This document shows positions 46,640-59,384 of a DNA stretch of 64,000 nucleotides, piece after piece; positions within the stretch are counted from its first letter, which is position 1, and every line of letters begins with the position of its first letter. The position numbers and the translations under genes are program-made. Under the pieces are notes generated by a model. The model saw only the letters and a list, made by a program, of their open reading frames with translations. It did no database searches and was not told where the DNA came from. Source of the DNA: Apostichopus japonicus (Eukaryota > Echinodermata > Holothuroidea > Aspidochirotida > Stichopodidae); contig NC_092583.1 in assembly GCF_037975245.1 (NCBI RefSeq), forward strand, positions 8,074,764-8,138,763, written 5' to 3'.

Positions 46640-47745
46640 AATATTTTAGTTAAAAGATATGTTCCTCCCGAAAAACTTGGTAAGAGTTAAATTGAACACT
46701 TCTTAATTAGTGTTGTGGAAAAATATTCAATTTGAAATATTAAGTGTTATTATTAACACTTTTAGGAGGGTTAGGGTTAACACGTTCCGGTGTTACAAGA
46801 GGGTGTCAGGATGGCATACTTAAAGGGAGCGAAGACTCGCGCACAAAGAAACGTCTGATGCCGGTAATCTGACCTAGTTTCGAATGAGGTGTAACAAAAG
46901 TGTTAGACACCACCATCGATCCCGGAAAATACACACACAGCTTGCTACCGTCGGTAATTAGACACTAGTGTACAGTTTATACATGCAGCTATGGTCAATA
47001 CCCACACCAAACAGTGTACATAGCAGCGATGGACATCTCAGGTCCAGATCAAAGATAACAAGGTATCACGTTTCATTACTGTCTGCATTTTGTAGTGACA
47101 AGAACAAACTTCACTTGCAAGCAACGGAAAGTTAACTTTTTGCAGAGAGCGGCACGCGGTTTGGGGCGAGTCTTCAATGCCTTTGAGAAGTATCATGCGA
47201 ATCACCTCGGGTAAAGTGGGGCTCCTTCTGACACTTTTGTAAGAGTTAAAGTTAACACTTCTAAGTGCTGTGGCATATACTGAATTTGTATAATTAAGCG
47301 TTACTATCAACACTTAATGGAGGGTTAAGGTTTACACGTTCCAGTGTTAAAGACGGTGTCAGGACTCAGGATGGTATATTTAAGAAGTATCATGCGAATC
47401 CACCTCGGGTAAAGTGGTTTTCCTTCTGACACGTTTTATAAGAGTTAAGGGGCAACACTTCTTAGTGTTGTGGAAAATACTCAATTTGAACTATAAAGCG
47501 TTATTATTAACACTTTAAAGAGGATAAGGGTTTACACTTTCCAGTGCTACAAGAGGTTGTTAGTAGGGCATATATTAAGAAGTATCATTCGAATCACGTC
47601 GGGTAAAGTGTTTTTTACACTTTCAAGTGCTCTAGACTAACACTTGTGAAGTGTTCCAATATTCATACTAAGCATGTGTTATTTTAACAGCCCTTCCTGG
47701 CGGTCTTAACACTTTCAGTATTTTTAGATTATCACTACCGAAACA
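46640..47745 (+). repeat. 196-bp tandem repeat, about four units, interrupted by a MITE
   Basis: AGAAGTATCATNCGAATC starts units at 47186, 47383 and 47578 (spacing 197 and 195). Each unit contains CTCGGGTAAAGTG, AAGAGTTAA, TAGTGTTGTGG and GTTACAAGAGG-like segments. The sequence before the MITE (46640-46819) is an earlier unit. Transition pairs such as AACACTT/AAGTGTT are frequent. Confidence 0.88.
46824..47182 (+). mobile_element. piggyBac-type MITE, copy 2
   Basis: Left TTAA is at 46820-46823; the right target copy has decayed to TTGA (47183-47186). It is 359 bp, in the same orientation as copy 1 with small deletions. It lies exactly at a TTAA that is still intact and unoccupied in two neighbouring units of the 196-bp array. 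Confidence 0.9.
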
Positions 47746-47749
47746 TCCT

Positions 47750-50700
47750 TTATCTCCTTATATTTTTACTCAAGCATATACCTGGTGAACGACTGTTGTA
47801 CCCAACCTATTAAAATCAACAAATCAGCAATATCAATAATCATCAAAACTGAAGTAGGCTATGAAATGTTTCCCGAAAGGAAATGCGGGCGGTGTTGAAG
47901 AACTTAAACAAGCATGGACTCCTGATGTGTGACCTTACTGGTTCATTTTGGCTTCGGCGTTTCTGTATGCTACCCGTTGAACGAATCTAGCTGTTATAGT
48001 AAATAACGGACTTTGCGATACACGTTATATCGCATTGCCGACTTTGCAATCCCCCCCCCCCCGCCCACCCAACCCTCAACCCCCACACAATTTGCAAGGT
48101 CCATACTTTTGACTTCCGGGAAACCAACTAGTAGGCAATCAGTGGAGTTGCAAAATGTAGATCTAATTTAGCATACTAGCCTTAATATTGCCTCAAAATG
48201 CAGAGCTAAATGTAGATCTACTTAATTATAGCCTAAATATGCAGGCAAAAAGCAGAGCATTTGATGTCTAAAATTTCATTTGCTTCTGGGGGGAGACACC
48301 AGCCCCAACCCATTACACCTGAGTTGCCGTCAACGACCCAAGGGCTACAACCCGTCATTTTTGAAATGCTTAATTCGCCTTTGGCCCTTCCATATCAACC
48401 CCTTCCGAAATCTGTCGCTGAAATTCTGACCACGTCACCAGCTTCATAGCTACTTAGTTGCTCAGACAAACAGTATATGGAATTTATTGATTGAGCGCAT
48501 TGTGCAATAGTATGTGACGTCACGGACTGCTAACAATTTCGTTTTTTTTTTTTTTTCATTGAAAACAGACAGTTCTGTAACCTTTGAAAAGTAATCAATT
48601 GTGGAACGGTATGTTATGTTTATATTGTTATCAGAACTAAGAAAATACGGGAGAGCGTTCAAGTGCGGATTATACGTGTAAACTACATTGCCTATGCGTT
48701 ATTTAGATCTCACCTATAACTTTCAAGTCATAAATAATGAAAATATTCTGGACAGAGATCGAAAACTTATTTATTAATAGATAATCGTTATGAAACTTTT
48801 CGTAAATAGGTCACTTTTCTAACTTTGGGTCTTCAACATTGGGGCCCGGGTTACTCTAGTGGCTGAGTCATAATTGCATTCGTGAAAATCAGTCAACAAC
48901 AGGCAAATTCCTGGCTTTATATTACTATTGCCCAATGTCCTTAAAATATGTAAAGAACGCGCATAGACGTCCATACCTCAGCAACATATTGGACGTTTAC
49001 CACTCAAGAGTATTTCTAGAAATAGTGATTTTGATGATTCTTTAATTTTATTACGATTTCTAAATTATGTTAGCGTCAGAGCGCCATCTTTTCTTGAAGT
49101 TTCGCGTTAAAGGCCTCGGACAGAAACGAACAAAGTAGAAAACAGTTTGGTTTTATTGGTAGGGCAATAAGAATTGGTATGTCATATCATAAGGGGGAAA
49201 GGAAAACAAACATAAAAACAAAACAAATATCGCTTACATTTTGAAGTGCATGTGCTGTGTGAAAACTGACTTAAGTAGTTAGGCCACTTTCTTTTTTGAC
49301 AGTAGCTTTATAGATAAAATTTAATCCAAGTTATGACACCAAAATTTCGGGCTCTGCAAATGAAGCAGTTGCATAACAAGGAATTGGAAGAAAACAAATT
49401 GCACGATCACCTTACAGCCGTGACTCTAGAGAAACATTTACCTAGTACCGTATAAGCCTAGTACCCAGTGAAAACATCTTACACTGGGCCACATACCGCA
49501 TGTTACGAACATACGGTGACAGGCGGTAGCGGGTTGTTGTGTGTCCTGGTTGAACAGTGACAAGGAAATACGAATACGTTCACAATATTATCTGCCTGCT
49601 TACCAGATGGAGAACACGATTTACTATTAAACTTTCATAGCCAATGATGTATAGACCAAATTCACCTAAAACATGAACTGATTTGCAACCAATGTCTACG
49701 ATTAAATAGTGCGCGTGCACAAACGGTACACATTTACGTGGCGCGAACAATAACGCACACGCACTGCATAAACTTGCAGTTAGTGCGTATTCTAGTTATT
49801 TGTATTGTACTCGTACTTAGCCAAGTGAATTTGTACTCGTACTCGGCGTGCACTCGACACTTCCAGTAGTACAGGTACAAATGCTACATTTATCAGTCTT
49901 AAAATCTTAGTGCCTTGTACTCGAACACATAACACAAAGGAAGGCAAGATGTTGCAGATTTCCACATAAGTAACTCATTGTATTTCAGGGTATACGCCCA
50001 TGTTTCTATGACATTGAGCAAATAACAAGTTTGGTTTATCATATGGCCTAGATGTACAGCAACGATAAACCTCGGAAATCAGCACATAACAGACTCCGGA
50101 AACACATAATCTGGCAGTTGTTTACGCACATTATACATAACGTGTTATGGTCATCACGTAATGACAAAAATGAAACTTTCGGAGGAAATTCGGAGGAAGC
50201 GTAGTGACTTGTAACTCATCCCTGGATTTTTGGTTATCAAAAGCAAACGCATGTTAGTTTTACTCATCCCGTGGATTTTAAGAAAACGAGAACTGTGTTA
50301 ATTTTCAATATTTCTCTGAAGTCTCGTAGTACGGTAAGAAATTTCAACCGACACATAACATACATAAAGTCTCGCGCAATGGGATGAGATTGCTTTGTGA
50401 TAGTTGTAACGGGTAACTAGGCTAAGTTAGGCTAGGTCGGCCCAGGTTGATGTTAAGATTTAGTTTCACTGCGTAGTCCTAATTCTAACTTCTAGCAAGC
50501 AAACACTCAGATATAATCGCGCTATGGGCCTACAGTAACTAGTTAGCTAATATATTTCGATTCGGATTGATAGAACTGAAACTGTCTCAGTCTCTCTCTA
50601 CAGTCACCATTGGTTGAACTAACAATTTGGATGTTCAGTAGCCATGTCCATATGGAAATGAAATGATATGATTGAAACGAAATAGGACATGCCGTTAGGC

Positions 50701-53700
50701 TATAGCAAGTAACATTGACCTACAGTAGCACTAGCAGGCTAGGCCAAGGTAACACAAAGATTATTATATTGTTGGTCAAACTCTCAGTGTATCAGGAGAA
50801 TTAACAAAATCTTTCCACCAAGCAGAAGAGGTGCTACAATATAAAATTCCATGAAAATTTTGATCAAAATTACTGACTTGAGAAAAACAATTTACACAGC
50901 TCTATGAAAGTCATATTGTTAGAGATGAGAATTGCAAAAACTGCTGACTGGTTGTCAAATGGTGAAAACAATTCACAAAAGTTGTAATGTCATAGGTGAC
51001 CCAAGCAATTGTTCAACACTTACTTGTGATAAACAATCTGCATATGACATTTCAAATCCAACCTCAAGTGAGGTAGGCTAGTTCTCTAAAGAATGAATGG
51101 ATATTAAGCCAAACAACATAAATTTTAAACGACATAACACAAAAAACTGCACTGGCCCAACAGTATGCAAAAAGGCAGTGTAGAAAAAAAAAATATGTCA
51201 AAGAAAGTGGATACAATTTAACTTTCAAACATAGCAACTATAGTGTCTATCCGTGCAGCTGTACACAGTGTGCAAGGTACACGTACAGTATGGGAAAGAG
51301 TTACTGCATGTGACCATACAAAGTATGTATGTGTAAGTTCTGAAGACTATTCTGTGCAGTGTGTGTACACTAAAAGCTAATGAAATACTGCAGAAGTAGC
51401 CAATGTGAATGTGCAACTTTTTCTGTTGAAATCTGTCGATACTCTTTAATTTTGCAAAGTACTCTATAATGTACATACTTTGGGGAGAAAAATTCAATTG
51501 ATTTGATGTACATACCCCTACAATTATGTTGTCATGTGTGTACACCTACAGTTGTGATGTTAGTGTACTGTATGTATGCACAGTACTCATAAGTGACCCA
51601 AAAAACTAGCATAAATTGTTTTATACTGCAAACTGCACCCGTCGAACTACTGTATGTTAGTAAACATGTAATGACTGAAGTATGTGAATGTCATGAATGT
51701 AACATTATTTGTGAATTACTGTACCTATAGATCGTAAATTTATTAAATGTAAAAATCAAAGAAAATCAACGGACACTTCACCCAGTGAGCAATACCGCAC
51801 TGTACTGCTGCATAATACAGTATTGTATTAATTTACGCTTACTTGCTGCATACTACAGAAATAAAGCCACTTTTATTGTTTCATGTGCAAGTTTCGATCC
51901 TGCCTCCCTTCATTCTCTACTTTATCCTCTTCTTTGCCATCTCCTTGTACCCCTTACTGTGTACTGTAAGTTGCATTCCCGTTTCTGCTGTTCAGAAAGT
52001 TGTCCATGGATGCTTTTAGTTCTTTATCAAATTTGCGAGTTTTTATGCTATAAATGTCTATATCTATCCTTATGCATCTTACCGGTATATGTAGCTTTCA
52101 TTTCTGCATCCTCTTTGCTTTTCATCAGATTATGCTCATGAATGGTATTTGGTTCTACTAATGTCATTATCAACTATCCATTATGCCAATCGCATCAAGT
52201 TCTTCAACAGAATCAGGCCAAGGTAAGCATGTGAAAATATGAATATCTCTTCATCTCCTTTAAAAGATCTATGTCATCAGTTTTTGCTTCTTCAAATGTT
52301 TGTTACAAGATCAATTTTAACCGTCAGTCATCTATAAATCTCAACAGGCAGTTAGCTTTCACCTCAATTGATTACATTCACAGAGAGTTGTACAGAACTT
52401 TATTAACTTTTGCATTCCTGATTCCCCTTTCTATAAAGGGCAAAACCAAGGACTTAAAACCTCCAGTAAAGTTCTCTAATTTAGAACCTTTACAAATTTA
52501 AGCATCATCAAATCTTGTGCAAAACAAATGATTTTCAAGGTTGGTGATGTCTGCTGTAGAAACATTTGAAGAACCAAAAAAAATAAATATCTACTCGTCA
52601 TGCAGCACTTTTTCAACCACAGTCAGGTGGCAGGATAATCCTATAGTCTCTTTGGAGCTGTTTGGATTAGTTCTACTGCACTTAGACCTGCACATATGTA
52701 ACATCCATGGGCAACATTTCATGTTGTACTTCAGTTTAATGGAATGAGTACAGTACAAACAGATTATCCCTAAGTATCTTTAATTGTACTCATTTCAGGG
52801 CAAGTTTTTTGAGGATTTGTTTTTGGTTGTTGCCTTGGATAACCAGATCTGACATTTTGGTTGTCTGAAGTACAAAGTTGAATCATCCAAAAAACATACT
52901 AACAAAGAATGATATACTGTAAGTACAGTGTAGGAGAGATGTGATGGTTTGGTGGTACATACTATAGTGCAACACCATCCAGATTTGGGCCAGTATTAAA
53001 GCTCCACTTTGAGTGAATCATAGGCCTACTACTATTTTGGTTAAATTATTTCAGCATCTCCCAAAGTGATTGAGGGTTATTACCAATTATCATTAAAATC
53101 ACCTAAATTTGGGGATAGTCAGTTATGGCAGTTGATGCAATCTAAATTTGATGCCCAAACAGGCATTAACACTCCAAAGCTGATATTGTCTGTCCAAACA
53201 GAAATTTGGTCGTGTTCAGAAGACCGAACGACCGTTCGAAATTTGCTCTTATGTCGTTTTATACCTGTAGGAATATATATTATGTAGTGCTATACATTGT
53301 CCACACATTGTGGCTGCCCGGAAAGAATACATTTGCTCAATTGAGAATGAACAGTTACATAGAATCTTATGTACTAAGTTGATTTTACTGCACTTCACAT
53401 CATGCTTTACCCCCCCTCTACAGTATATCCCCAAGACCATCCATCCCCAAAGTTTCCCTCTTTTGCACAACATTGTATGTAGCTAACATAGATCTCTATA
53501 TCCAACATGTTGTGGTAATAAATTCAAATTCATTTACTTCTGTTTTCCAGCCAACGCAGGATCCGATTGCTTTCATTTATTTGTAGTCTAGCGAACATTA
53601 TTTGCAAGACTGCAATTTGAAGCTCTCTCTACCCATCTTTCTCCCCCTCCTATGTCATCGTTTGGGGTCCTCCATTCCTGTCAGTTTTAAAACTTTTATA

Positions 53701-54370
53701 ACTACTTTATAGAATGCAGTGAAAGTAAGCCTGGTACAAGTATACAATAGAAATTATCACTGACAAATGTGCAGTACTAAAAATGTCAAACAAAACTTAT
53801 AATTTAAGCTCATGAAAGATGGTCAAGTTTTTGAGCAACTTCCAATGTCACAGTCACATAGGATGTGATTGCCCTAAATGTTTAGTTAGTACAGTAAGTA
53901 CATGGAGAATTGGGTAATATTAAAATTTCAATGATGGTTGACAATGACTATGAAAAGTGTGGTTCATGATATATGCTGAGAGAAATATGTGATTCTGGAA
54001 GTCTACCAGTCTTGGACAAATCTTGAGAAGAATTTGCAGAATTATATAGTTGATGGAATGCCTTTGGTGAAGGTACAACTCTTTTGGGGTGCAGTGTGCA
54101 GTTATATTAAATCTACTGTACTGTACTGCGCCTTCCTCTGCAACACAGAGTAGTACTTTCCCAATTAAAGGCGTGATAGTCATTTATGTATGCAAATCTA
54201 TCAACAAACTCATGAATAATGCATTATCCCATGAAATATTACTGTTCCCATTGGTCCAGAAAGAAAGTGTCATTTAGAACCGCTGGGCTGTCTTACACAT
54301 GTACAAATATTCAGCTGTACACATGTACCATGAACATTGAACAATACAACAAAAGTGGCACTAGTGTAGG
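47750..54370. other. Long gene-free region; TACTGTA/TACAGTA-rich from about 49900
   Basis: No exon, RNA gene or transposon end recognised over 6.6 kb. A C-run lies at 48051-48063. From about 49900 onward the words TACTGTA, TACAGTA and GTACTGTA are unusually frequent, a compositional character that continues to about 58200. The longest open frames (51785-52141 +, 51225-51545 -) look random. Confidence 0.4.
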
Positions 54371-54377
54371 GCATAAG

Positions 54378-54462
54378 AGGGGTGAGGGGGCTTAGCCCAC
54401 ACGTATCACCACATCGGAGGGGGGTGAGGGGGCTGAGCCCACACGTATCACCACATCTAGCA
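54378..54462 (-). repeat. Tandem duplication of about 43 bp
   Basis: GGGGGCTTAGCCCACACGTA and GGGGGCTGAGCCCACACGTA head two adjacent units, each continuing TCACCACATC. Confidence 0.9.
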
Positions 54463-54469
54463 CTGTCCA

Positions 54470-56955
54470 TTGACTCAGTGTAGGTCTATAAAATTAATGA
54501 AACAATAAGGTTGAATTAGTGACAGAGGTAACAGAAAAGTACTACACGGTACTTGTATCCATAATAGAAAGTCACTGCTCAAGCATCCTGTGACTCCCTA
54601 TAAGTTTGAAATGTATACCCTTGACAGCACCCATGAATTCCCATAGCAGATACAGTACTGTAGCACCAATGTTATGTACCTTTTCCTAGTACTGTATCTT
54701 TGTGAATTGTGTGCAGAAACTAACACACAGACATGCCATAGCTTGAAAGGCAACAAGAGTAGAGTTATTTGTTTTCATTGTCAAATGAACAGACCCAGGC
54801 TGCAAACAGTTCTGCGTTTTTGTGGACATGGTAAAACCAGTCAGTCAAATTTTGTTGTGAAATACAAAAATCCATTATCCATGTTGTTGTGCAGAAATGG
54901 TAAATTGTAATTTATAATGCCAATTGTTGCAGAGCTGCACAGGCTATGATTGCATTTCCATGCAGGTTTATTGCAGAAGTTGTTATACTGTGGGTGTGTA
55001 TCCTAGCTACTGTTTTTATATGTGCACTTAGCTAATAGTATCATACATACATGTATGTACATACCTTAATTACACAATTTCAGTCATATCTTCCCATATC
55101 TCTGTGCCCAGTTCATCAAAGTTCTGTAACAAGTAACATAGAGGATATACTAAATTGTAAATTTACTATACTTAGGTTATTGTAGAATACAGTATACGAC
55201 AATACTGTCATGATTTTCATGTATTGAAGATTGAATTTAATGTAACTGCTTGAATTTGTTATGACAGTTTTGAGTTTCGTCACAGTACTGCGACTTGAAT
55301 TTTACGCCATATAATGCATCGACCATACATTTTTCTGCCTATAAAACACATACATGTGCCTTTTAGACACATGTGCTGTGGTACCATATGAATTTGCTGT
55401 CGACCACATTTGACTTCCATGCTTAGAAACGTGCATGATAAATTTAACCAGCTTCTGTAATTCCCTGTACTGTTTGTGTCATGCAGATAAATGGACTATA
55501 TTAGTGATTTATGAGGCTGTGTGTACAGTATTTCTGTATCGTTTGCAGCAATCTTGTGGTGGACGGTGGCATGTATACTCAAAGGTATTTGATAAGCAGT
55601 GTTGTAACTACTGTATGGTCATGGCTCAAGTCGATTTTTAAGTACTGTATATACAGATTGTAGGCTTATTATGTCATTTTGTAAAGTGTTGTAAAGGTTT
55701 TAGAACTTAGAAAGGTTTTAGAATTTTTAGAACTAATGCATAGTGACTCGACTTGAGTCGGTAGAAAAATCACTGACTCAAAGTCATGAATCTGTAAGTG
55801 CGTTTAGCATATGCAGCTTGGCAAATACTTTGTATTCCGTCACCATGTAGAGCTCCAGGCAGACTGAGATTCTATTAACCCACGCTGCATTTTATCGTGC
55901 ATGAAGGGACAACAGACACAATCTGGAGGCGAGAATTTATGCAGTACTTTAATACAGTTACGCACTGTAATATGTATAAACTGTTTGGTAAACATGTACA
56001 GAATGCCATGAGAATACAGTACAGTTGTATAGTAGTACCTACTACCTACTGCAGTTTTGTCACCTTCAAAAAGGGTGTGATTCAGTCTGTAATTGGTCGT
56101 AATTGTCAGAATTCACAAAATACTGTAGTGCTCAACATCTGCCCAAGTAACACAAGACAGCTACCTGTAGTGCAGATGAGTGTATTGCATCATTTCTCAT
56201 GAAAGTGTTAAACATGGTCACCTATATACTGTGGATGAAAATCAACAATTTTAATTCAAAATTACAATAATTAACAAATTAATTACTGATTTTGTTGGAT
56301 ATTTTGAAAACTGATCACCTACTGTACTGTACTGTGTTAACAATCACCTTTGTGCTGAATTGTACTTGTATGGGTGATAGGCAAATTGCAGAAGTAATAA
56401 ATATATGTCAAGCACATCCAGGTACTTTAAGAACAAAAGTTGGATTTTTTGTTCTACAGCAAGTGTATAAATTTAACTTAATATCCTTCACCATACACAC
56501 TAGCATTATAACCTCCTGGCCAATGCCCATGTACAAATTCTCACCATCTTGCTAAAATCTTTAGAGAGATCAATTTTAGCCCCAAGAGGAAGATTTCTCC
56601 ATGACTCTTTTCAAGTTTAGAGGCATCTAAATGGATTAATTCATCGCAGTTGTATAATGTACAAGGGCCAGATGCATATATAGTAAAGAAATACTAGCAT
56701 AAAAAGGATGTTAAAATACTCTGTATAATGTGCTCCATTGAGTAGCACAAGTAGTACTGTACATTATTTAGCCATCAGGGAATTCATCGGTACTGACTCA
56801 ATAGTCGCCGAGTGAATATTGCTCATAGAACTCTTTAATTATTTGGCTCCGTTTTTCGATGTAGAAGACTGTGGGCAATGAAGAGAGACCTAATTTTCAG
56901 AAATTGTGAGACTGAGTGCTCTCATTTTCTTGCAACTGCATTGCACTAAATTTAT
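54470..56955. other. Gene-free stretch, TACTGTA-rich
   Basis: Continues the composition noted from 49900. No coding exon recognised in either strand. Confidence 0.4.
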
Positions 56956-56962
56956 TAGTACA

Positions 56963-57650
56963 TTTAATGTATTACAGACTGTGTAATTTGTTCTCTGCAA
57001 CATGTGTACACAGGAAAGGGTTGTATGTTTTAAAACAGACAATTTTGCGAAGGCTTGAGACTTTTGCACATAAATGTATGTAGTGTGTGTATTGGACAAT
57101 TTGTCAAGCCTGCAACTTGGCTTAAAGGCATTGAAGACTCGCCCCAAACCGCGTACGGCCATCTGAAAAAGTTAACTCTCTGTTGCTTGCAAGTGATGTT
57201 TTGTTCGTGTCGCTACAAAATGCAGACAGTAATGAAACATGATACTGTACCTTGTTATCTTTAGCTGGACCTGAGATGTCCATCTCTGTATCGTTTGTAT
57301 ATACTGCGCTGTGGGTATTGACCGCAGCTGTATGTACTGACTGTACACTAGTGTCTTTAGAATTACAGATGGTACAGTAGCAAGCTGTGTGTGTAATTTC
57401 TGGGATCGATGGTGGTGTTTAACACTTCTGTTACACCTCATTCGAAACTTGGTCAAATTACCAGCATTAGATGTTTCTTTTTGCGCGAGTCTTCACACCC
57501 TTTAATGTATTACAGACTGTGTAAGTTGTTCTCTGCAACATGTATACACAGGAAAGGGTTGTATGTTTTAAAACAGACAATTTTGAAAGGCTTGAGGCTT
57601 TTGCACATGTATGTAGTGTGTTGGACAATTTGTCAAGTATGCAAGGCTTA
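56963..57650 (+). repeat. Direct repeat of about 150-160 bp split by a MITE
   Basis: TTAATGTATTACAGACTGTG (56963) and the following sequence (CAGGAAAGGGTTGTATG, TTTTAAAACAGACAATTTTG, TGGACAATTTGTCAAG) recur at 57502-57640. The MITE at 57126 lies between the two units, at the TTAA that begins the second one. Confidence 0.9.
57126..57501 (-). mobile_element. piggyBac-type MITE, copy 3
   Basis: Inverted relative to copies 1 and 2. TTAA lies on both sides (57122-57125, 57502-57505). Ends are AGGCATTGAAGACTCGCC and the complement of GCGAGTCTTCACACCCT. It is 376 bp, the longest of the three and the one with intact TTAA sites and ends. Confidence 0.92.
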
Positions 57651-57676
57651 GAGTAAGATTTAGAGTAAAATACAGT

Positions 57677-58012
57677 CAGGGAATGTAACTACTGCACTGC
57701 ACTATGTACAGGTATACAAACTGTATTAATCAGCCAGTCCTATGCAGACTTGAGGTAATTATAGTAGCCTATAATTGATTTCAAATACAATTCATTCATG
57801 GAATATCATAACTACTGCACTGTACTATGTACAGGTGTACAAACTGTATTAATCAGCCAGTCCTATGCAGACTTGAGGTTATTATAGTAGCCTATAGATG
57901 TAATTGATTTCAAGTACAATTCATTCAGGGAATATAACTACTGCACTGTACTATGTACAGGTGTACAAACTGTATTAATCAGCCAGTCCTGTGCAGACTT
58001 GAGGTTATTATT
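57677..58012 (+). repeat. Tandem repeat of about 121-129 bp, 2.7 units
   Basis: Units start near 57677, 57799 and 57928 and share ACTACTGCACTG, CTATGTACAGGT, ACAAACTGTATTAATCAGCC and GCAGACTTGAGGT with few differences, so the amplification is fairly recent. Confidence 0.93.
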
Positions 58013-58014
58013 AC

Positions 58015-58215
58015 TACTAAAGTTCGACTGATTAAATGTCAAAGTTACAGCTACAGTATTTGGTTATAATTTCTGAGAATTGTTTGGGCATACTTTTACA
58101 AACAGGATGAGCTGTAAATATAGGAATATATCTGTAACAGACATACTACTGTACATACTGGCCGTAGTCCCTGTAACTGCAAGCAAGGACATCCTATAAG
58201 TTACTGTAGTGCAGT
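58015..58215. other. Short gene-free stretch
   Basis: Nothing recognised. Confidence 0.4.
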
Positions 58216-58223
58216 ACTTTAGA

Positions 58224-58607
58224 CAGTGGCGGAGCGTCCATACAGTCAGGGGGGGGGGCCGATACCCCCCCTGACGGACTCAAATGGACTGCTGGCGCCC
58301 TTTTCAGCTTTTTACCACTTTTTAATTATTCGCGATTATTGACTTGTTTATTGCGCTCTTATCTACAGGTACCTATTGACATTTTCACATTTTGTAGGTG
58401 ATGACACCTATTTATTCTTCGTTTATCTGCAAATTAGCAAGGCCGTGAAAGGGTCATTTCCGGCGATCTAGGGAGTATCTTTACTCAAAAATTTTTTGTA
58501 CGCTCCGCGCCAACCTATGGTCTCGCTCCGCTTAGATAGTGTCGAAAGCGCCCAGGGCTACAGACCATTCTCGCCCCCCTCGACCAATACCCCTAGCTCT
58601 GCCACTG
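58224..58607. mobile_element. Non-autonomous hAT transposon, CAGTGGCGGAGC ends
   Basis: Ends CAGTGGCGGAGC and the inverted CAGTGGCAGAGC (11 of 12) are flanked by an exact 8-bp duplication ACTTTAGA (58216-58223 and 58608-58615). It is 384 bp. On the - strand, 58543-58447 is the module also found in the elements at 10146 and 41625. Confidence 0.93.
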
Positions 58608-58619
58608 ACTTTAGATAAT

Positions 58620-59380
58620 CCAAATACAGGAATTTAGTGTACACCAATAAACTTATCCCCCACTTGAATCAGTAAACAGCAGTTCTAGAATGGATATAAG
58701 ATACAGAACGGTATATAAATAGATTTAAGAGCGACGATACTTACCTGTCTTCGCACTCCACACTTGCCCTCACTCCTGGGCAACACCCACTACAGTAATT
58801 CCTCCTTCCGTATCTATGCCACCCCGGAAGTTAATTCCTACATGTTTTTTTGCAAAATCTTCGCTTGTAGTTTAAACAACTGTATTTTGCATTTTTGGAA
58901 TACATCATGGATAATTCGACTACAGAGACCTTCTTTTGTCGCTGTTCCAAGAAGCACTCATAAGTATCCTTTTGTTTTCATACAATTTTCGATTGCATTT
59001 TTCTCTTCCTCTGTGAATGTTGTTCGCTTCTCCGTTGTACGTTTGTTTGTACAGGTAACGGTTGCATGACACCTCAGTGGTGGGCGTTACCTCCCCCGAC
59101 CGTTAGCCGTCGAGCTAGGTCCTTAAGCCCCCATCACTAGTAAGTTTTGGGGGTTTCTATACGGGCAGTCCCCCCCCCCAATAAAAACAAACCAATAATT
59201 GCCTTTTATAGTACTTTACAGTATACTGTACTTTATGCACATAGTAATTCACAGCCTGGGTATGCATGTATGTGCATCGTCCCTGTCTTCAGTTTATATA
59301 TCAGTGGTTTTTCTTAACGTTGCCGGTATTGAGTACTGCTTGACCCACCAGCCTATTCTTTCAATTTTATAGACCTATAC
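58620..59380. other. Gene-free stretch
   Basis: The open frame 58764-59069 (+) has no domain I recognise. A C-run lies at 59171-59179. Confidence 0.35.
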
Positions 59381-59384
59381 ATCT

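Noticed and set aside
51785-52141. 118-codon hydrophobic, Cys-rich open frame
   Set aside because: Composition matches translation of the local TACTGTA-rich, pyrimidine-rich DNA; no start context or family resemblance.
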